Shown here piece after piece: positions 9,050 through 18,077 of a stretch of DNA of 64,000 bases. This DNA comes from Mesorhizobium sangaii (lineage in GTDB: Bacteria > Pseudomonadota > Alphaproteobacteria > Rhizobiales > Rhizobiaceae), in assembly GCF_014207355.1 (NCBI RefSeq), contig NZ_JACHEF010000001.1:1741605-1805604 (forward strand). Direction: 5' to 3'. Within the stretch, counting starts at the first letter, position 1, and each line of letters begins with the position of its first letter. The notes under the pieces were generated by a model, which saw only the letters and a program-made list of their open reading frames with translations, had not been told where the DNA came from and searched no databases. Position numbers and translations under genes: made by a program.

Positions 9050-10324
9050 TCACTGGATACGGTCGAGTGCCTTGTAGTAAAGGCCGACCATCGGCAGGAA
9101 CCAGGGCTTGCCGGAATAGCCGGGAATGGAAGGCCACTCCAGCCCCTTGAGTGGATTGCGGTCCTCCCGGCCGAGCATGGCATCGGCCAGGATCATGCCG
9201 AGATGGGTGGAAAGCTGCGCGCCGTGGCCCGAATAGCCCATCGCGTACCAGACACCGTCATGGTAGCCGGCCCGCGGAAAACGGTCCTTGGTCATGTCGA
9301 CCAGCCCGCCCCAGCAATAGTCGATCTCGACCTTGGCGAGTTGTGGGAAGATCCCCGCAAGGCCTGCCTGCAATATCTGTCCGCTCCTGGCATCGGAGCG
9401 CTGGTCCGATGTCGCCGAGAAGCGGGCGCGACCGCCAAAGATCAGGCGCCTGTCCGGCGAAAGCCGGAAGTAGTTGCCGATGTTCATCGATGTCACGCAT
9501 GTCCGGTTGCCGGGCATGGTCGCGGCGATCTCGGCATCGCTCAACGGCCGCGTGGCGATGATGAAGCTGCCGACGGAGATGATCCTGCGGCGGAAATAAC
9601 TGAAATTCGGCGTGGTATAGGCGCCGGTCGCCACCAGCACATTGTCGGCGCTGATCCGCCCGCGAGGGGTTGTCAGCTCATGCCTGTTGCCGGCCTGCTT
9701 GCGGTCGGTCACCGCCGCGTTCTCGTGGATCACCGCACCGTGGCGGGCGGCGGCCGTGGCCAAGCCTGCCACATAGCGGCCCATATGCATCATGGCGCTC
9801 TTCTTCGACAGCATCGCGCCGTGGAAGGGCGAGCCGATCTCGGACTTGAGATCTGCCGCCGACAGCAGCTCCGTATCCGGATCGACTTCGGCATGGAGGG
9901 CTTCGAAGTTGCGGGCGATCGCTTCGAAATGCTGCGGCTTGGAGGCGAGCTTCAGCTTGCCGGCGCGGCGGAAGTTGCAGTCGATGCCTTCCTCGGCGAC
10001 CAGCGCCTCGATGGTGTCGACGGAGTCATCCAGCGCCCGGTAGAGCGCGATTGCGCGTTCCTTGCCGAGCTCCGCCTTGGCCGAGAGATAGCTGTGGGCG
10101 AGGCCGTTGTTCAAGTGCCCGCCATTGCGCCCGGATGCGCCCCAGCCCACCCGCTCCGCCTCCAGCACGGCCACCTTGGCGCCGGCCTTCGCCAGTTGGC
10201 GCGCCGCGGCAAGACCGGTGAAGCCGGCGCCGATGATGGCGGCATCGTAGTGCCCCTCGACCGGGCCTTGCGCCCCGCCGGAAAAGACAGGGGCCGTGTC
10301 GTGCCAGTAGGAGACGAACTTCAT
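9050..10324 (-). CDS. FAD-dependent amine oxidoreductase, gamma-glutamylputrescine oxidase (PuuB/OrdL)-like
   Basis: A DAO-family flavoprotein of 424 residues. The dinucleotide motif AAIIGAGFTGLAAARQLA lies near residue 25, followed by the LEAERVGWGASGRNGG segment typical of PuuB/OrdL, and a C-terminal GYSGHGAQLSTHLG FAD contact. It would oxidise a secondary or primary amine to an aldehyde with release of hydrogen peroxide and ammonia. ATG 10324 has AGGCGG about seven bases upstream. It is 16 bp downstream of the HAD gene at 10341-11009, forming a two-gene operon. Substrate could be gamma-glutamylputrescine, in keeping with the PuuA-like gene at 62038, but this is not provable here. Confidence 0.8.
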   Translation of the reverse strand: MKFVSYWHDTAPVFSGGAQGPVEGHYDAAIIGAGFTGLAAARQLAKAGAKVAVLEAERVGWGASGRNGGHLNNGLAHSYLSAKAELGKERAIALYRALDDSVDTIEALVAEEGIDCNFRRAGKLKLASKPQHFEAIARNFEALHAEVDPDTELLSAADLKSEIGSPFHGAMLSKKSAMMHMGRYVAGLATAAARHGAVIHENAAVTDRKQAGNRHELTTPRGRISADNVLVATGAYTTPNFSYFRRRIISVGSFIIATRPLSDAEIAATMPGNRTCVTSMNIGNYFRLSPDRRLIFGGRARFSATSDQRSDARSGQILQAGLAGIFPQLAKVEIDYCWGGLVDMTKDRFPRAGYHDGVWYAMGYSGHGAQLSTHLGMILADAMLGREDRNPLKGLEWPSIPGYSGKPWFLPMVGLYYKALDRIQ

Positions 10325-10340
10325 CGGCAATCCGCCTGTT

Positions 10341-11009
10341 TCAGAGACCGACCACGCCTGGAAGACCCGAAATGTCTGATATCTCGACATAGCCATAGTA
10401 CGGGTTGGCCGGTTCGTGGCCACGGTTGACCCAGACCTTGTTCTTGATGCCAAGATCGTGCGCCGACATCAGGTCGTAACGGAACGAAGACGAACAGTGG
10501 AGGATATCCTCCGGACCGCAGCCCAGCATGTCGAGCATGTATTCGAAGGCTTGGAAGCGAGGCTTGTAGGCCTGTGCCTGCTCGGCCGTGTAGACGCCAT
10601 GGAACGGCGCGCCTAGCTTTTCGACATTGGACATGATCTGCGTATTCATGGCGTTGGACAGGATGACCAGCGGAATCTCCTTGGCCACCTTCGCCAGGCC
10701 GGCCGGAACGTCCGCGTGCGGTCCCCAGGTCGGGACACGCTCATAGACCATCCTGGCGTCGTCAGCGCTGAAGGCGACGCCATTGCGCTTGCAGGAGCGC
10801 TCGAGCGCGTTGTGAACGACGTCGGCATAGGGCTTCCAGTCGCCCATGATCTCGTCGAGCCGATACGCCGCGAAGTTCTTGATGAACTCCTGCATGCGCG
10901 GTTCGTCGAGCCGGCTGCCGTAGAGGTCGCGCGCCGCTTCCGCCATCTGGAAATGGGTCAACGTGCCGTAGCAGTCGAAGGTGATGTATTTGGGCCTGAA
11001 GGAAGCCAT
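10341..11009 (-). CDS. HAD-superfamily hydrolase, 2-haloacid dehalogenase type II-like
   Basis: A 222-residue HAD protein. Nucleophile Asp12 sits in FDCYGTL, motif II is LSNA, the Lys of motif III is in YKPRFQAF, and the segment SSSFRYDLMSAHDLGIKN with VWVNRGHEP matches type II haloacid dehalogenases. Family members hydrolyse C-halogen or phosphate bonds; proteins next to amine oxidases rarely act on halogenated acids, so the true substrate is uncertain. The start at 11009 is the ATG that places the nucleophile near residue 12. It is the first gene of the operon with the PuuB-like oxidase and is related to the HAD at 13795 (both have KYxTFD near the start). Confidence 0.78.
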   Translation of the reverse strand: MASFRPKYITFDCYGTLTHFQMAEAARDLYGSRLDEPRMQEFIKNFAAYRLDEIMGDWKPYADVVHNALERSCKRNGVAFSADDARMVYERVPTWGPHADVPAGLAKVAKEIPLVILSNAMNTQIMSNVEKLGAPFHGVYTAEQAQAYKPRFQAFEYMLDMLGCGPEDILHCSSSFRYDLMSAHDLGIKNKVWVNRGHEPANPYYGYVEISDISGLPGVVGL

Positions 11010-11330
11010 GTCCGTCGATCTCCGGTGGAAGCACATCCGCGCTGGGATGTATTTCATCATAGGACGGCTGGCGGCGACCCACCTGACCGAAATCGCCCTC
11101 CCGAAAGCAGAAAGTTCCGTATCCACCATCCGGTTTGGCACGCTGTAGCATCCGCCGTGCCCAAGCGGCGCCGTGCGAGGCGTGAAGCGCGTCCGCCGTG
11201 GAGGGTGCCAGCACAAGATGCGGCGCACGCCTCGCGCTACGGCGAAAGATACTGTCGAAGCCGAAGCCTTCAGATGATCTGCGGCGCGCTGATGGCCGAG
11301 ACTTGGCCTCAGACGATAGGGACACACCCC

Positions 11331-12170
11331 ATGCCGCAGGGCGAGATCGAAATCCAGGACTTTGGGCCGGACCATATCGAGGGAGCGGTGGCGCTTTCTC
11401 GCCAGGAGAAGTGGCCGCATCGCCCGCAGGACTGGCAGATGGCGCTGCAGCTCTCAAGCGGTGCGGTCGCGCTCGACGACGAGGGCCGCGTCACCGGAAC
11501 CATCCTGGTCACGCCCTACGGCATGGATTGCGCCATGATCAACATGGTGATCGTCGACAGGAACGTGCGTGGCAAGGGGCTCGGGCGCCGGCTTATGGAT
11601 CAGGCCCTCGCCCTCGCCGGCGACCGTCCGCTGCGGCTCGTCGCGACGACTGACGGCATGCCTCTCTATGAGAAACTGGGCTTTGTGCCCTCCGGCACGA
11701 TCCTGCAGCATCAGGGCACGGTTGCACAACTCGGCGCGCCCGACGGCGTGGAAGCCGCACGCATGGACGATCTGTGGGACATCAAGGCGCTGGACCGCGA
11801 CGCCTATGGCGCCGACCGCGAAGCCCTGATCGATGCGCTGGCCGAGCACGGCCAACTAGCGGTCATCCGCCGCAACGGCGCCATCGAAGCCTATGCCGCG
11901 ATCCGCCCGTTTGGACGCGGCGAGGTGATTGGTCCGGTCATCGCGGGAAGTGCCGCGGACGCCAGGGCCCTGATCAGCTTCTTCGCCGCGCCTCGCCCCG
12001 GCGCCTTTCTGCGTGTGGATACCGACAGCCGGACCGGCATTGCCAGCTGGCTCGAAGACATCGGCCTCGCCCATGCCGGTGGCGGCGTCGCCATGGACCG
12101 TCCGCCTAGGGCGGGTTCGGAACAGGCCAGGCCAAAAGTTTACGCCCTCGCCAACCAGGCGCTCGGCTAG
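11331..12170 (+). CDS. Double-domain GNAT-family N-acetyltransferase
   Basis: About 279 residues. The N-terminal GNAT domain has a good acetyl-CoA loop, VRGKGLGRRLMDQ, and LYEKLGFVPSGT; the C-terminal half resembles Acetyltransf_18 with AAIRPFGRGEVIGPVI. ATG 11331 is chosen (TAGGGA about nine bases before); in-frame ATGs at 11292 and 11274 are alternatives. It is followed after 13 bp by the aminotransferase and is likely its operon partner. It is a paralogue of the 1301-2203 protein, which has a more degenerate acetyl-CoA loop. Possible role: acetylating the amine substrate or product of this catabolic unit; not demonstrable here. Confidence 0.78.
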   Translation: MPQGEIEIQDFGPDHIEGAVALSRQEKWPHRPQDWQMALQLSSGAVALDDEGRVTGTILVTPYGMDCAMINMVIVDRNVRGKGLGRRLMDQALALAGDRPLRLVATTDGMPLYEKLGFVPSGTILQHQGTVAQLGAPDGVEAARMDDLWDIKALDRDAYGADREALIDALAEHGQLAVIRRNGAIEAYAAIRPFGRGEVIGPVIAGSAADARALISFFAAPRPGAFLRVDTDSRTGIASWLEDIGLAHAGGGVAMDRPPRAGSEQARPKVYALANQALG

Positions 12171-12183
12171 TCCGGAGGATAGA

Positions 12184-13557
12184 ATGCTCGCCAATTCCCT
12201 GATCGAACTCGACCGCGCCCATCTCATCCATCCGGTCGCTTCATATCGCGGCCATGAGGCGCTCGGCGTGCGCGTGCTGAAATCGGCGAAAGGGGCGACC
12301 GTAACCGACGCGTCCGGCAAGCAACTCGTCGATGGCTTCGCCGGGCTGTGGTGCGTCAATGCCGGCTACGGCCATGACAGCATCGTCGAGGCGGCGGCCC
12401 GGCAGATGCGCGAGCTTCCCTACGCCACTGCCTATTTCGATCTCGGTTCGGAGCCCGCCATCCGGCTTGCCTCAGAACTGGCCGAGCGCGCGCCGGGCGA
12501 CCTCAATCACGTCTTTTTCACGCTTGGCGGGTCGGACGCCGTCGACAGCACGATCCGTTTCGTCCGCTATTACTGGAATGCCAAAGGCGAGCCGCAACGC
12601 GACCAGTTCATTTCCATCGAACAGGGTTACCATGGGTCGTCGGTGGTCGGCGCAGGCCTGACCGCCCTGCCCGCCTTTCACGCCGGTTTCGGCATTCCCT
12701 TTGAATGGCAACACAAGATCCCTTCGCCCTACCCCTATCGCAACCCGGTAGGCGAGGACGCGAACGCGATCACGGCCGCATCGCTCGCCGCGCTGAAGGC
12801 CAAGATCGAGGAGCTCGGACCGGAGCGGGTCGCTGCCTTCTATGCCGAGCCGATCCAGGGCTCGGGCGGTGTGATCGTCCCGCCGAAGGGCTGGATCAAG
12901 GCGATGCGCGAACTCTGCCGGGAGTACGGCATCCTGTTCATCGCCGACGAGGTGATCACCGGCTTCGGCCGCACGGGGCCCCTCTTCGCCTGCACGGACG
13001 AGGACATCGTTCCCGATTTCATGACGACAGCGAAAGGACTGACCTCGGGCTATGTTCCAATGGGCGCCGTATTCATGGCCGATCATGTCTACAATGTCAT
13101 CGCCGATGGCGCGGGCGCTTCTGCGGTCGGCCACGGCTATACCTATTCCGCCCATCCCGTCAGCGCCGCCGTCGCTCTCGAAGTGTTGAAGCTCTACGAA
13201 GACGGCCTTCTGGAGAATGGCATCAAGGCCGGCGCCCGCCTGATGGCGGGATTGGAGGGCCTGCGGGACCATCCGCTCGTCGGCGACGTGCGAGGTCGCG
13301 GCATGCTTGCCGCGATCGAACTGGTGGTCGACAAAAGGAGGAAGACACCGCTTCCCGCATCGGCCATGCCGGCGCGGCGCGTCTTCGACAGGGCCTGGGA
13401 CAACGGTCTCATCATCCGTGCCTTTGCGAATGGCGTTGTCGGCTACGCTCCCCCGCTCTGCTGCACCGACGACGACATCGATGCGATCATCAAGCGCACG
13501 CGCCGGACGCTCGACCAAACATTGGACGATGCTGATGTCCGCCAGGCCCTGGCATGA
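12184..13557 (+). CDS. Class III PLP-dependent aminotransferase (omega-amino acid/polyamine type)
   Basis: A 457-residue fold-type I enzyme. The PLP lysine is K284 in TTAKGLTSGYVPMGAV; FIADEVITGFGRTG carries the Asp that contacts the pyridine ring, and EPIQGSGGVIVPP is typical of the beta-alanine:pyruvate and putrescine/spermidine (SpuC-like) branch. It transfers a terminal amino group from an amine or omega-amino acid to pyruvate, giving an aldehyde. The start has GGAGG seven bases upstream. Neighbouring amine oxidase, aldehyde dehydrogenases and acetyltransferases fit diamine or omega-amino acid catabolism. Exact substrate unknown. Confidence 0.82.
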   Translation: MLANSLIELDRAHLIHPVASYRGHEALGVRVLKSAKGATVTDASGKQLVDGFAGLWCVNAGYGHDSIVEAAARQMRELPYATAYFDLGSEPAIRLASELAERAPGDLNHVFFTLGGSDAVDSTIRFVRYYWNAKGEPQRDQFISIEQGYHGSSVVGAGLTALPAFHAGFGIPFEWQHKIPSPYPYRNPVGEDANAITAASLAALKAKIEELGPERVAAFYAEPIQGSGGVIVPPKGWIKAMRELCREYGILFIADEVITGFGRTGPLFACTDEDIVPDFMTTAKGLTSGYVPMGAVFMADHVYNVIADGAGASAVGHGYTYSAHPVSAAVALEVLKLYEDGLLENGIKAGARLMAGLEGLRDHPLVGDVRGRGMLAAIELVVDKRRKTPLPASAMPARRVFDRAWDNGLIIRAFANGVVGYAPPLCCTDDDIDAIIKRTRRTLDQTLDDADVRQALA

Positions 13558-13794
13558 CGGGCGACGAATACCGCGTGTTTCGAAATAGCGCCGGGGCAGA
13601 CGATTTCGCAATTTTGTGCCGCGCCCTCACGCCTTTTCGGCGAATCCAGCGCGGGGGAAGTGCCAGACTGTCCTTAAGACAAGGCCAGAAGACCCGAATT
13701 TTTGAGCCTTTGAAAAGGCCGACGCCCCGGACAGCACGGAATTTTGTTCTGTTCAGCACCATGCAATTCGGCCGCGCGCAAAGGAGAGCCAGTC

Positions 13795-14517
13795 TTGGCC
13801 AGGGGCTTTAGCGAGTTCAAATACATGACCTTCGACGTCGTCGGGACGCTGATCGACTTCGAAGGTGGCATTACGACCTGCCTGGCCGGGATTGCCGGTG
13901 ACGCTGGCGTTTCCATCGATGGCGAAGCCGCGCTGGCCCTGTATCGGCAGGCCCGCTACATGCCCGATGCGGGGCTGTTCCCCGACGATCTCCTGCGTGT
14001 CTACATGGTCATCGCGCCGCGGCTCGGCCTGCCGGCCGAGGAGAAATACGGCGTCCGCCTGCGGGACTCCGCCAGCACCTGGGAAGGCTTTCCCGACAGC
14101 GCGGCGGCATTGGCCGAGCTTGCGAAGTCACACAAGCTGGTTGCCATGACCAATGCCCGGCGCTGGGCGCTCAATCATTTCGAGCAGCAGTTGGGATCGC
14201 CCTTCATCGCCACCTTCACCGCCGACGATACCGGAACGGAGAAACCGGATCCGGCGTTCTTCCAGAAGGTCTTCGATTTCGTCGCCTCCCGGGGTGACAG
14301 CAAGGACGACATCCTGCACGTCGCGCAAAGCCAGTATCACGACATCGGCATATCCCGGACACTTGGCCTGACCAACTGCTGGATCGAACGCCGGCACGCC
14401 CAGAAGGGCTATGGCGGCACGATCGAGCCGGAGCGTTTCACCGCGCCGGACTACCACTTCACCTCAATGGCCGCATTGGCGGCGGCCGTGCGGGAAAGCC
14501 TGAAGGAACGAACCTGA
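13795..14517 (+). CDS. HAD-superfamily hydrolase, haloacid dehalogenase type II-like
   Basis: A 240-residue HAD protein with nucleophile Asp14 in TFDVVGTLID. The second acidic residue usual in phosphatases is replaced (DVVGT), as in dehalogenase-like members. Motif II is MTNA, motif III Lys is in TEKPDPAFF, and HVAQSQYHDIG is the motif IV region. There is no suitable ATG; TTG 13795 follows AAAGGAG by about eight bases and is taken as the start. It precedes the solute-binding protein by 64 bp and probably belongs to the same transcript. It is related to the HAD at 10341, so the locus holds a diverged pair. Confidence 0.72.
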   Translation: MARGFSEFKYMTFDVVGTLIDFEGGITTCLAGIAGDAGVSIDGEAALALYRQARYMPDAGLFPDDLLRVYMVIAPRLGLPAEEKYGVRLRDSASTWEGFPDSAAALAELAKSHKLVAMTNARRWALNHFEQQLGSPFIATFTADDTGTEKPDPAFFQKVFDFVASRGDSKDDILHVAQSQYHDIGISRTLGLTNCWIERRHAQKGYGGTIEPERFTAPDYHFTSMAALAAAVRESLKERT

Positions 14518-14581
14518 GCCCAAGCCCGGAAAGCCGCAACAAGACGAGCATCCCGACCAAACAAACAGAAAGGGGAATAAC

Positions 14582-16192
14582 ATGACCGACAAGATCACAA
14601 ACTGGACCAGCGCAGACGATGCCATGGTCGAAAACGCCATTCGGCGGGGCGCGAGCCGCCGCGAACTTCTCAAGATGCTGTTGGCCGGCGGCGCCGCGGT
14701 TGCCGCGGGCAGCCTGGTGCTCGGCCGCGCCACCGATGCCGTCGCCGCTGAGCCGGTTTCCGGCGGAAACTTCAAGGCCGCCGGCTGGTCGTCATCGACC
14801 GCCGACACGCTTGATCCTGCAAAGGCGTCGCTCTCCACCGACTATGTCCGCTGCTGCTCGCTCTACAACCGCCTGACTTTCCTCGACAAGGATGGCGTCA
14901 CGCAGATGGAGCTGGCCGAGAGCTTCAACAGCAAGGACGCCAAGACCTGGACGGTGAAGCTGCGCAAGGGCGTCACCTTCCACGACGGCAAGGACCTCAC
15001 CGCCGACGACGTCGTCTACTCGCTGAAGCGCCATCTCGACAAAGCGGTCGGCTCCAAGGTCGCCAAGATCGCCGCGCAGATGACCGGCTTCAAGGCGGTC
15101 GACAAGTCGACCGTCGAAATCACGCTCGCCGACCCGAATGCCGACCTGCCGACCATCCTGGCGCTGCATCACTTCATGATCGTCGAGGACGGCACCACCG
15201 ACTTCTCCAAGGGCAATGGCACCGGCGCTTTCGTGCTGCAAACGTTCGAACCGGGCGTGCGGTCGGTGGTCACCAAGAACAAGAACTACTGGAAGTCGGG
15301 CAAGCCCTATCTCGACTCCTTCGAGTTCATCGCCATCAGCGACGACAGCGCCCGCGTCAACGCCCTGCTTTCCGGCGACATCAATTTTGCGGCCTCGATC
15401 AATCCGCGCGCGATGAAGCTCATCGGCGGCCAGCAGGGCTTCGAGCTGTCGAAGACGACCTCGGGCAACTACACCGACCTCAACATCCGGCTCGACATGG
15501 ATCCGGGCAGCAAGGCCGACTTCGTTGCCGGCATGAAGTATCTCGTCAACCGCGAGCAGATCGTCAAATCGGCTTTGCGCGGCCTCGGCGAGATCGGCAA
15601 CGATCAGCCCGTCTCGCCGGCAAATATCTTCCACAACCCCGACGTCAAGCCGAAGGCTTTCGACCCGGACAAGGCGAAGTTCCACTTCCAGAAGGCAGGC
15701 CTGCTTGGCCAGTCCATCCCGGTGATCGCTTCCGACGCCGCGACCTCGTCGATCGACATGGCGGTGATCATCCAGGCCGCCGGCGCGGATATCGGCATGA
15801 AACTCGACGTCCAGCGCGTCCCGGCCGACGGCTATTGGGACAATTACTGGCTCAAGGCGCCAATCCATTTCGGCAACATCAATCCGCGCCCGACGCCGGA
15901 CATCCTGTTCTCACTCCTCTACGCTTCCAACGCGCCGTGGAACGAAAGCCAGTACAAGTCCGAGAAGTTCGACAAGATGCTCATCGAGGCGCGCGGCTCG
16001 CTCGATCAGGCCAAGCGCAAGGAGATCTACGGCCAGATGCAGGCTATGGTCTCCGAGGAGGCCGGCACCATCATCCCGGCATACATTTCCAACGTGGATG
16101 CCCTCTCCAGCAAGGTGAAGGGTTTGGAGGCGAACCCGCTCGGTGGCATGATGGGCTACGCAATGGCGGAATATCTCTGGCTCGAAGCCTGA
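14582..16192 (+). CDS. Periplasmic solute-binding protein of a Dpp/Opp-type ABC importer
   Basis: A 536-residue SBP_bac_5 protein. The N-terminus carries a twin-arginine signal (ASRRELLKMLL) followed by a hydrophobic stretch and a probable AVAA cleavage site near residue 57, so it is exported folded by Tat. Body motifs GVTFHDGKDLTADDVVYSLK and YWKSGKPYLDSFEF are standard for peptide or opine binding proteins. It feeds the permeases at 16279 and 17226 and the fused ATPase at 18074. RBS AAAGGGG is upstream. Ligand could be a dipeptide, an opine or another amine-containing compound; the gene order with oxidases and an aminotransferase favours an amine. Confidence 0.85.
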   Translation: MTDKITNWTSADDAMVENAIRRGASRRELLKMLLAGGAAVAAGSLVLGRATDAVAAEPVSGGNFKAAGWSSSTADTLDPAKASLSTDYVRCCSLYNRLTFLDKDGVTQMELAESFNSKDAKTWTVKLRKGVTFHDGKDLTADDVVYSLKRHLDKAVGSKVAKIAAQMTGFKAVDKSTVEITLADPNADLPTILALHHFMIVEDGTTDFSKGNGTGAFVLQTFEPGVRSVVTKNKNYWKSGKPYLDSFEFIAISDDSARVNALLSGDINFAASINPRAMKLIGGQQGFELSKTTSGNYTDLNIRLDMDPGSKADFVAGMKYLVNREQIVKSALRGLGEIGNDQPVSPANIFHNPDVKPKAFDPDKAKFHFQKAGLLGQSIPVIASDAATSSIDMAVIIQAAGADIGMKLDVQRVPADGYWDNYWLKAPIHFGNINPRPTPDILFSLLYASNAPWNESQYKSEKFDKMLIEARGSLDQAKRKEIYGQMQAMVSEEAGTIIPAYISNVDALSSKVKGLEANPLGGMMGYAMAEYLWLEA

Positions 16193-16200
16193 GAGACGCC

Positions 16201-16230
16201 TGCCGGGGGCCGGTCAGCCAGCCCCCGGCA
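16201..16230 (+). terminator. Intercistronic hairpin after the solute-binding protein gene
   Basis: TGCCGGGGGC (16201-16210) and GCCCCCGGCA (16221-16230) form a perfect 10-bp stem with a 10-base loop, nine bases after the SBP stop codon. No T-run follows, so it is unlikely to be a strong intrinsic terminator. Placement between a binding protein and its permease suggests it protects the upstream mRNA end or partly attenuates the permease genes. Confidence 0.65.
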
Positions 16231-16278
16231 GTTCATTGCGCAAGATTGCTTGGCCGAACAACCGCAGGGAGCGCTTCC

Positions 16279-17229
16279 ATGACATCTGGGGTTCTCAACC
16301 TCGTGCTGAAGCGGCTGGGGATCGCGGCCGTCACACTTTTGATCGTGCTGTTCGCCGTGTTCTTCGCCACCAGCATGCTACCCGGCGACACCGCGTCGAT
16401 CCTGCTCGGCCAGGCGGCGACTCCTGAAGCGGTCGCCGGCCTGCGTGAGGCTATGCATCTTAATGATCCGGCGATCCTGCGCTTCCTGCTCTGGCTTCTC
16501 GGCCTGCTCCACGGCGACCTCGGCACTTCCTATGCCAACGAGATGCCGGTCGCGGCGCTAATCGGCGGGCGCCTGGTCAACACCATGAAGCTCGCCGGCA
16601 TCACCACGCTGCTCTCGGTGCCACTGGCGCTGACGCTCGGCATCACCGCCGCCATGTTGCGAGGCTCTCTCTACGACCGCACCGTCACAATCCTGTCGAT
16701 CGGCATCATCTCCGTGCCGGAATTCATGGTCGCGACCCTCGCGGTCCTGCTCTTTGCCGTTTATCTCAAATGGCTGCCGGCGCTGTCCTCGGTCAACGAG
16801 GCGCATTCGCTGACCGATCTCGTGCGCATCTATGCAATGCCGGTGATCACGCTCACCTTCGTCATCTCCGCCCAGATGATCCGCATGACCCGCGCCGCGG
16901 TGATCGAGACGCTCTCCACGCCTTATGTCGAGATGGCGCTTCTGAAAGGCGCCTCGCGCAGCCGCATGGTCCTGAGGCACGCGCTCCCCAATGCGCTCGG
17001 GCCGATCGTCAACGCGGTCGCGCTTTCGCTTTCCTATCTGGTCGGCGGCGTCATCATCGTCGAGACGATCTTCAACTATCCCGGCATCGCCAAGCTGATG
17101 GTCGATGCGGTCGCGACCCGCGACCTGCCGCTGATCCAGAGCTGCGCGATGATCTTCTGCCTCGGCTATCTCTTCCTCATCACCGCCGCCGATGTCGTCG
17201 CCATCATGTCCAACCCGAGGCTCAGATGA
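16279..17229 (+). CDS. ABC transporter permease, DppB-like
   Basis: A 316-residue inner-membrane permease with about six transmembrane helices; the first is near residues 12-32. The EAA loop that docks on the ATPase is seen at MALLKGASRSRMVLRHALPNALGPIV. N-terminal layout (short helix, SMLPGDTAS, large external loop) is typical of DppB/OppB. ATG 16279 follows GGGAGCG. It overlaps the next permease by four bases (ATGA), indicating translational coupling. It works with 17226-18077 and the ATPase fusion. Confidence 0.87.
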   Translation: MTSGVLNLVLKRLGIAAVTLLIVLFAVFFATSMLPGDTASILLGQAATPEAVAGLREAMHLNDPAILRFLLWLLGLLHGDLGTSYANEMPVAALIGGRLVNTMKLAGITTLLSVPLALTLGITAAMLRGSLYDRTVTILSIGIISVPEFMVATLAVLLFAVYLKWLPALSSVNEAHSLTDLVRIYAMPVITLTFVISAQMIRMTRAAVIETLSTPYVEMALLKGASRSRMVLRHALPNALGPIVNAVALSLSYLVGGVIIVETIFNYPGIAKLMVDAVATRDLPLIQSCAMIFCLGYLFLITAADVVAIMSNPRLR

Positions 17230-18077
17230 CGATGGCGCGCGCCGCAGCCCCCCGACGATTCTTCCTGGGCCACAGCTACAGCCTCGTGGGCGTCGTGGCC
17301 GCGCTGGTCATCCTGGCTTGGACGCTCGTCGCGATCCTTGCGCCCTACGTGATTCCCCATTCGATCGGCGACATAGTCGATGACGACTATTTCGGCCCGA
17401 TGCGCCAGGGACTGTGGCTCGGCTCGGACTATCTTGGGCGCGATATGCTCTCGCGAGTTCTGATGGGCGCCCGCTACACCGTCGGCATATCGCTCGCCGC
17501 CGTTTCCATCGCCTGTTTTTCGGGCGTCGTGCTGGGGATGATTGCGGCCGTCACCGGTGGCTGGCTCGACACCTGCCTCAGCCGCTTCCTGGACGCCATG
17601 AACTCCATCCCCAGCAAGCTGTTCGGCCTTGTGGTCGTCGCCGCGGTCGGCTCGTCGATCCCGGTGCTGATTCTGACGCTGGCCGTCATCTATATCCCCG
17701 GCGCCTTCCGCTTCGCGCGCGCGCTCGCCGTCAACATCAACACCATGGACTTCATCACCGTCGCCCGTGTCCGTGGCGAGAGCACCGCCTACCTCATCGG
17801 GTCCGAAATCCTGCCCAACATCATCCGCCCGGTGCTGGCCGACTTCGGCCTGCGCTTCGTCTTCATCGTGCTTTTGCTCTCCGGCCTGTCCTTCCTGGGA
17901 CTCGGTCTCCAGCCGCCGCTCGCCGACTGGGGTGCACTGGTGCGCGAGAACATCGGCGGCCTGCCTTTCGCGGCCCCCGCCGTCATCGTGCCGTCGCTGG
18001 CAATCGCCAGCCTCACCATCAGCGTCAACCTGCTGATCGACAACCTGCCGCAGAAGATCAGGGACCGGGACGCATGA
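17226..18077 (+). CDS. ABC transporter permease, DppC-like
   Basis: A 283-residue permease of the DppC/OppC family. It has the N-terminal cytoplasmic tail and helix near residues 20-40, the WLGSDYLGRDMLSRVLMGAR motif characteristic of this family, and the EAA loop at VARVRGESTAYLIGSEILPN. The ATG overlaps the upstream stop (ATGA), and its own stop overlaps the ATPase start in the same way. ATG 17232 is a possible alternative start two codons in. Confidence 0.87.
   Translation: MTMARAAAPRRFFLGHSYSLVGVVAALVILAWTLVAILAPYVIPHSIGDIVDDDYFGPMRQGLWLGSDYLGRDMLSRVLMGARYTVGISLAAVSIACFSGVVLGMIAAVTGGWLDTCLSRFLDAMNSIPSKLFGLVVVAAVGSSIPVLILTLAVIYIPGAFRFARALAVNINTMDFITVARVRGESTAYLIGSEILPNIIRPVLADFGLRFVFIVLLLSGLSFLGLGLQPPLADWGALVRENIGGLPFAAPAVIVPSLAIASLTISVNLLIDNLPQKIRDRDA

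Noticed and set aside
16201..16230. Intrinsic terminator closing the binding-protein gene
   Set aside because: No T-run follows the stem and the permease genes downstream need the same transcript; it is listed as an intercistronic hairpin.
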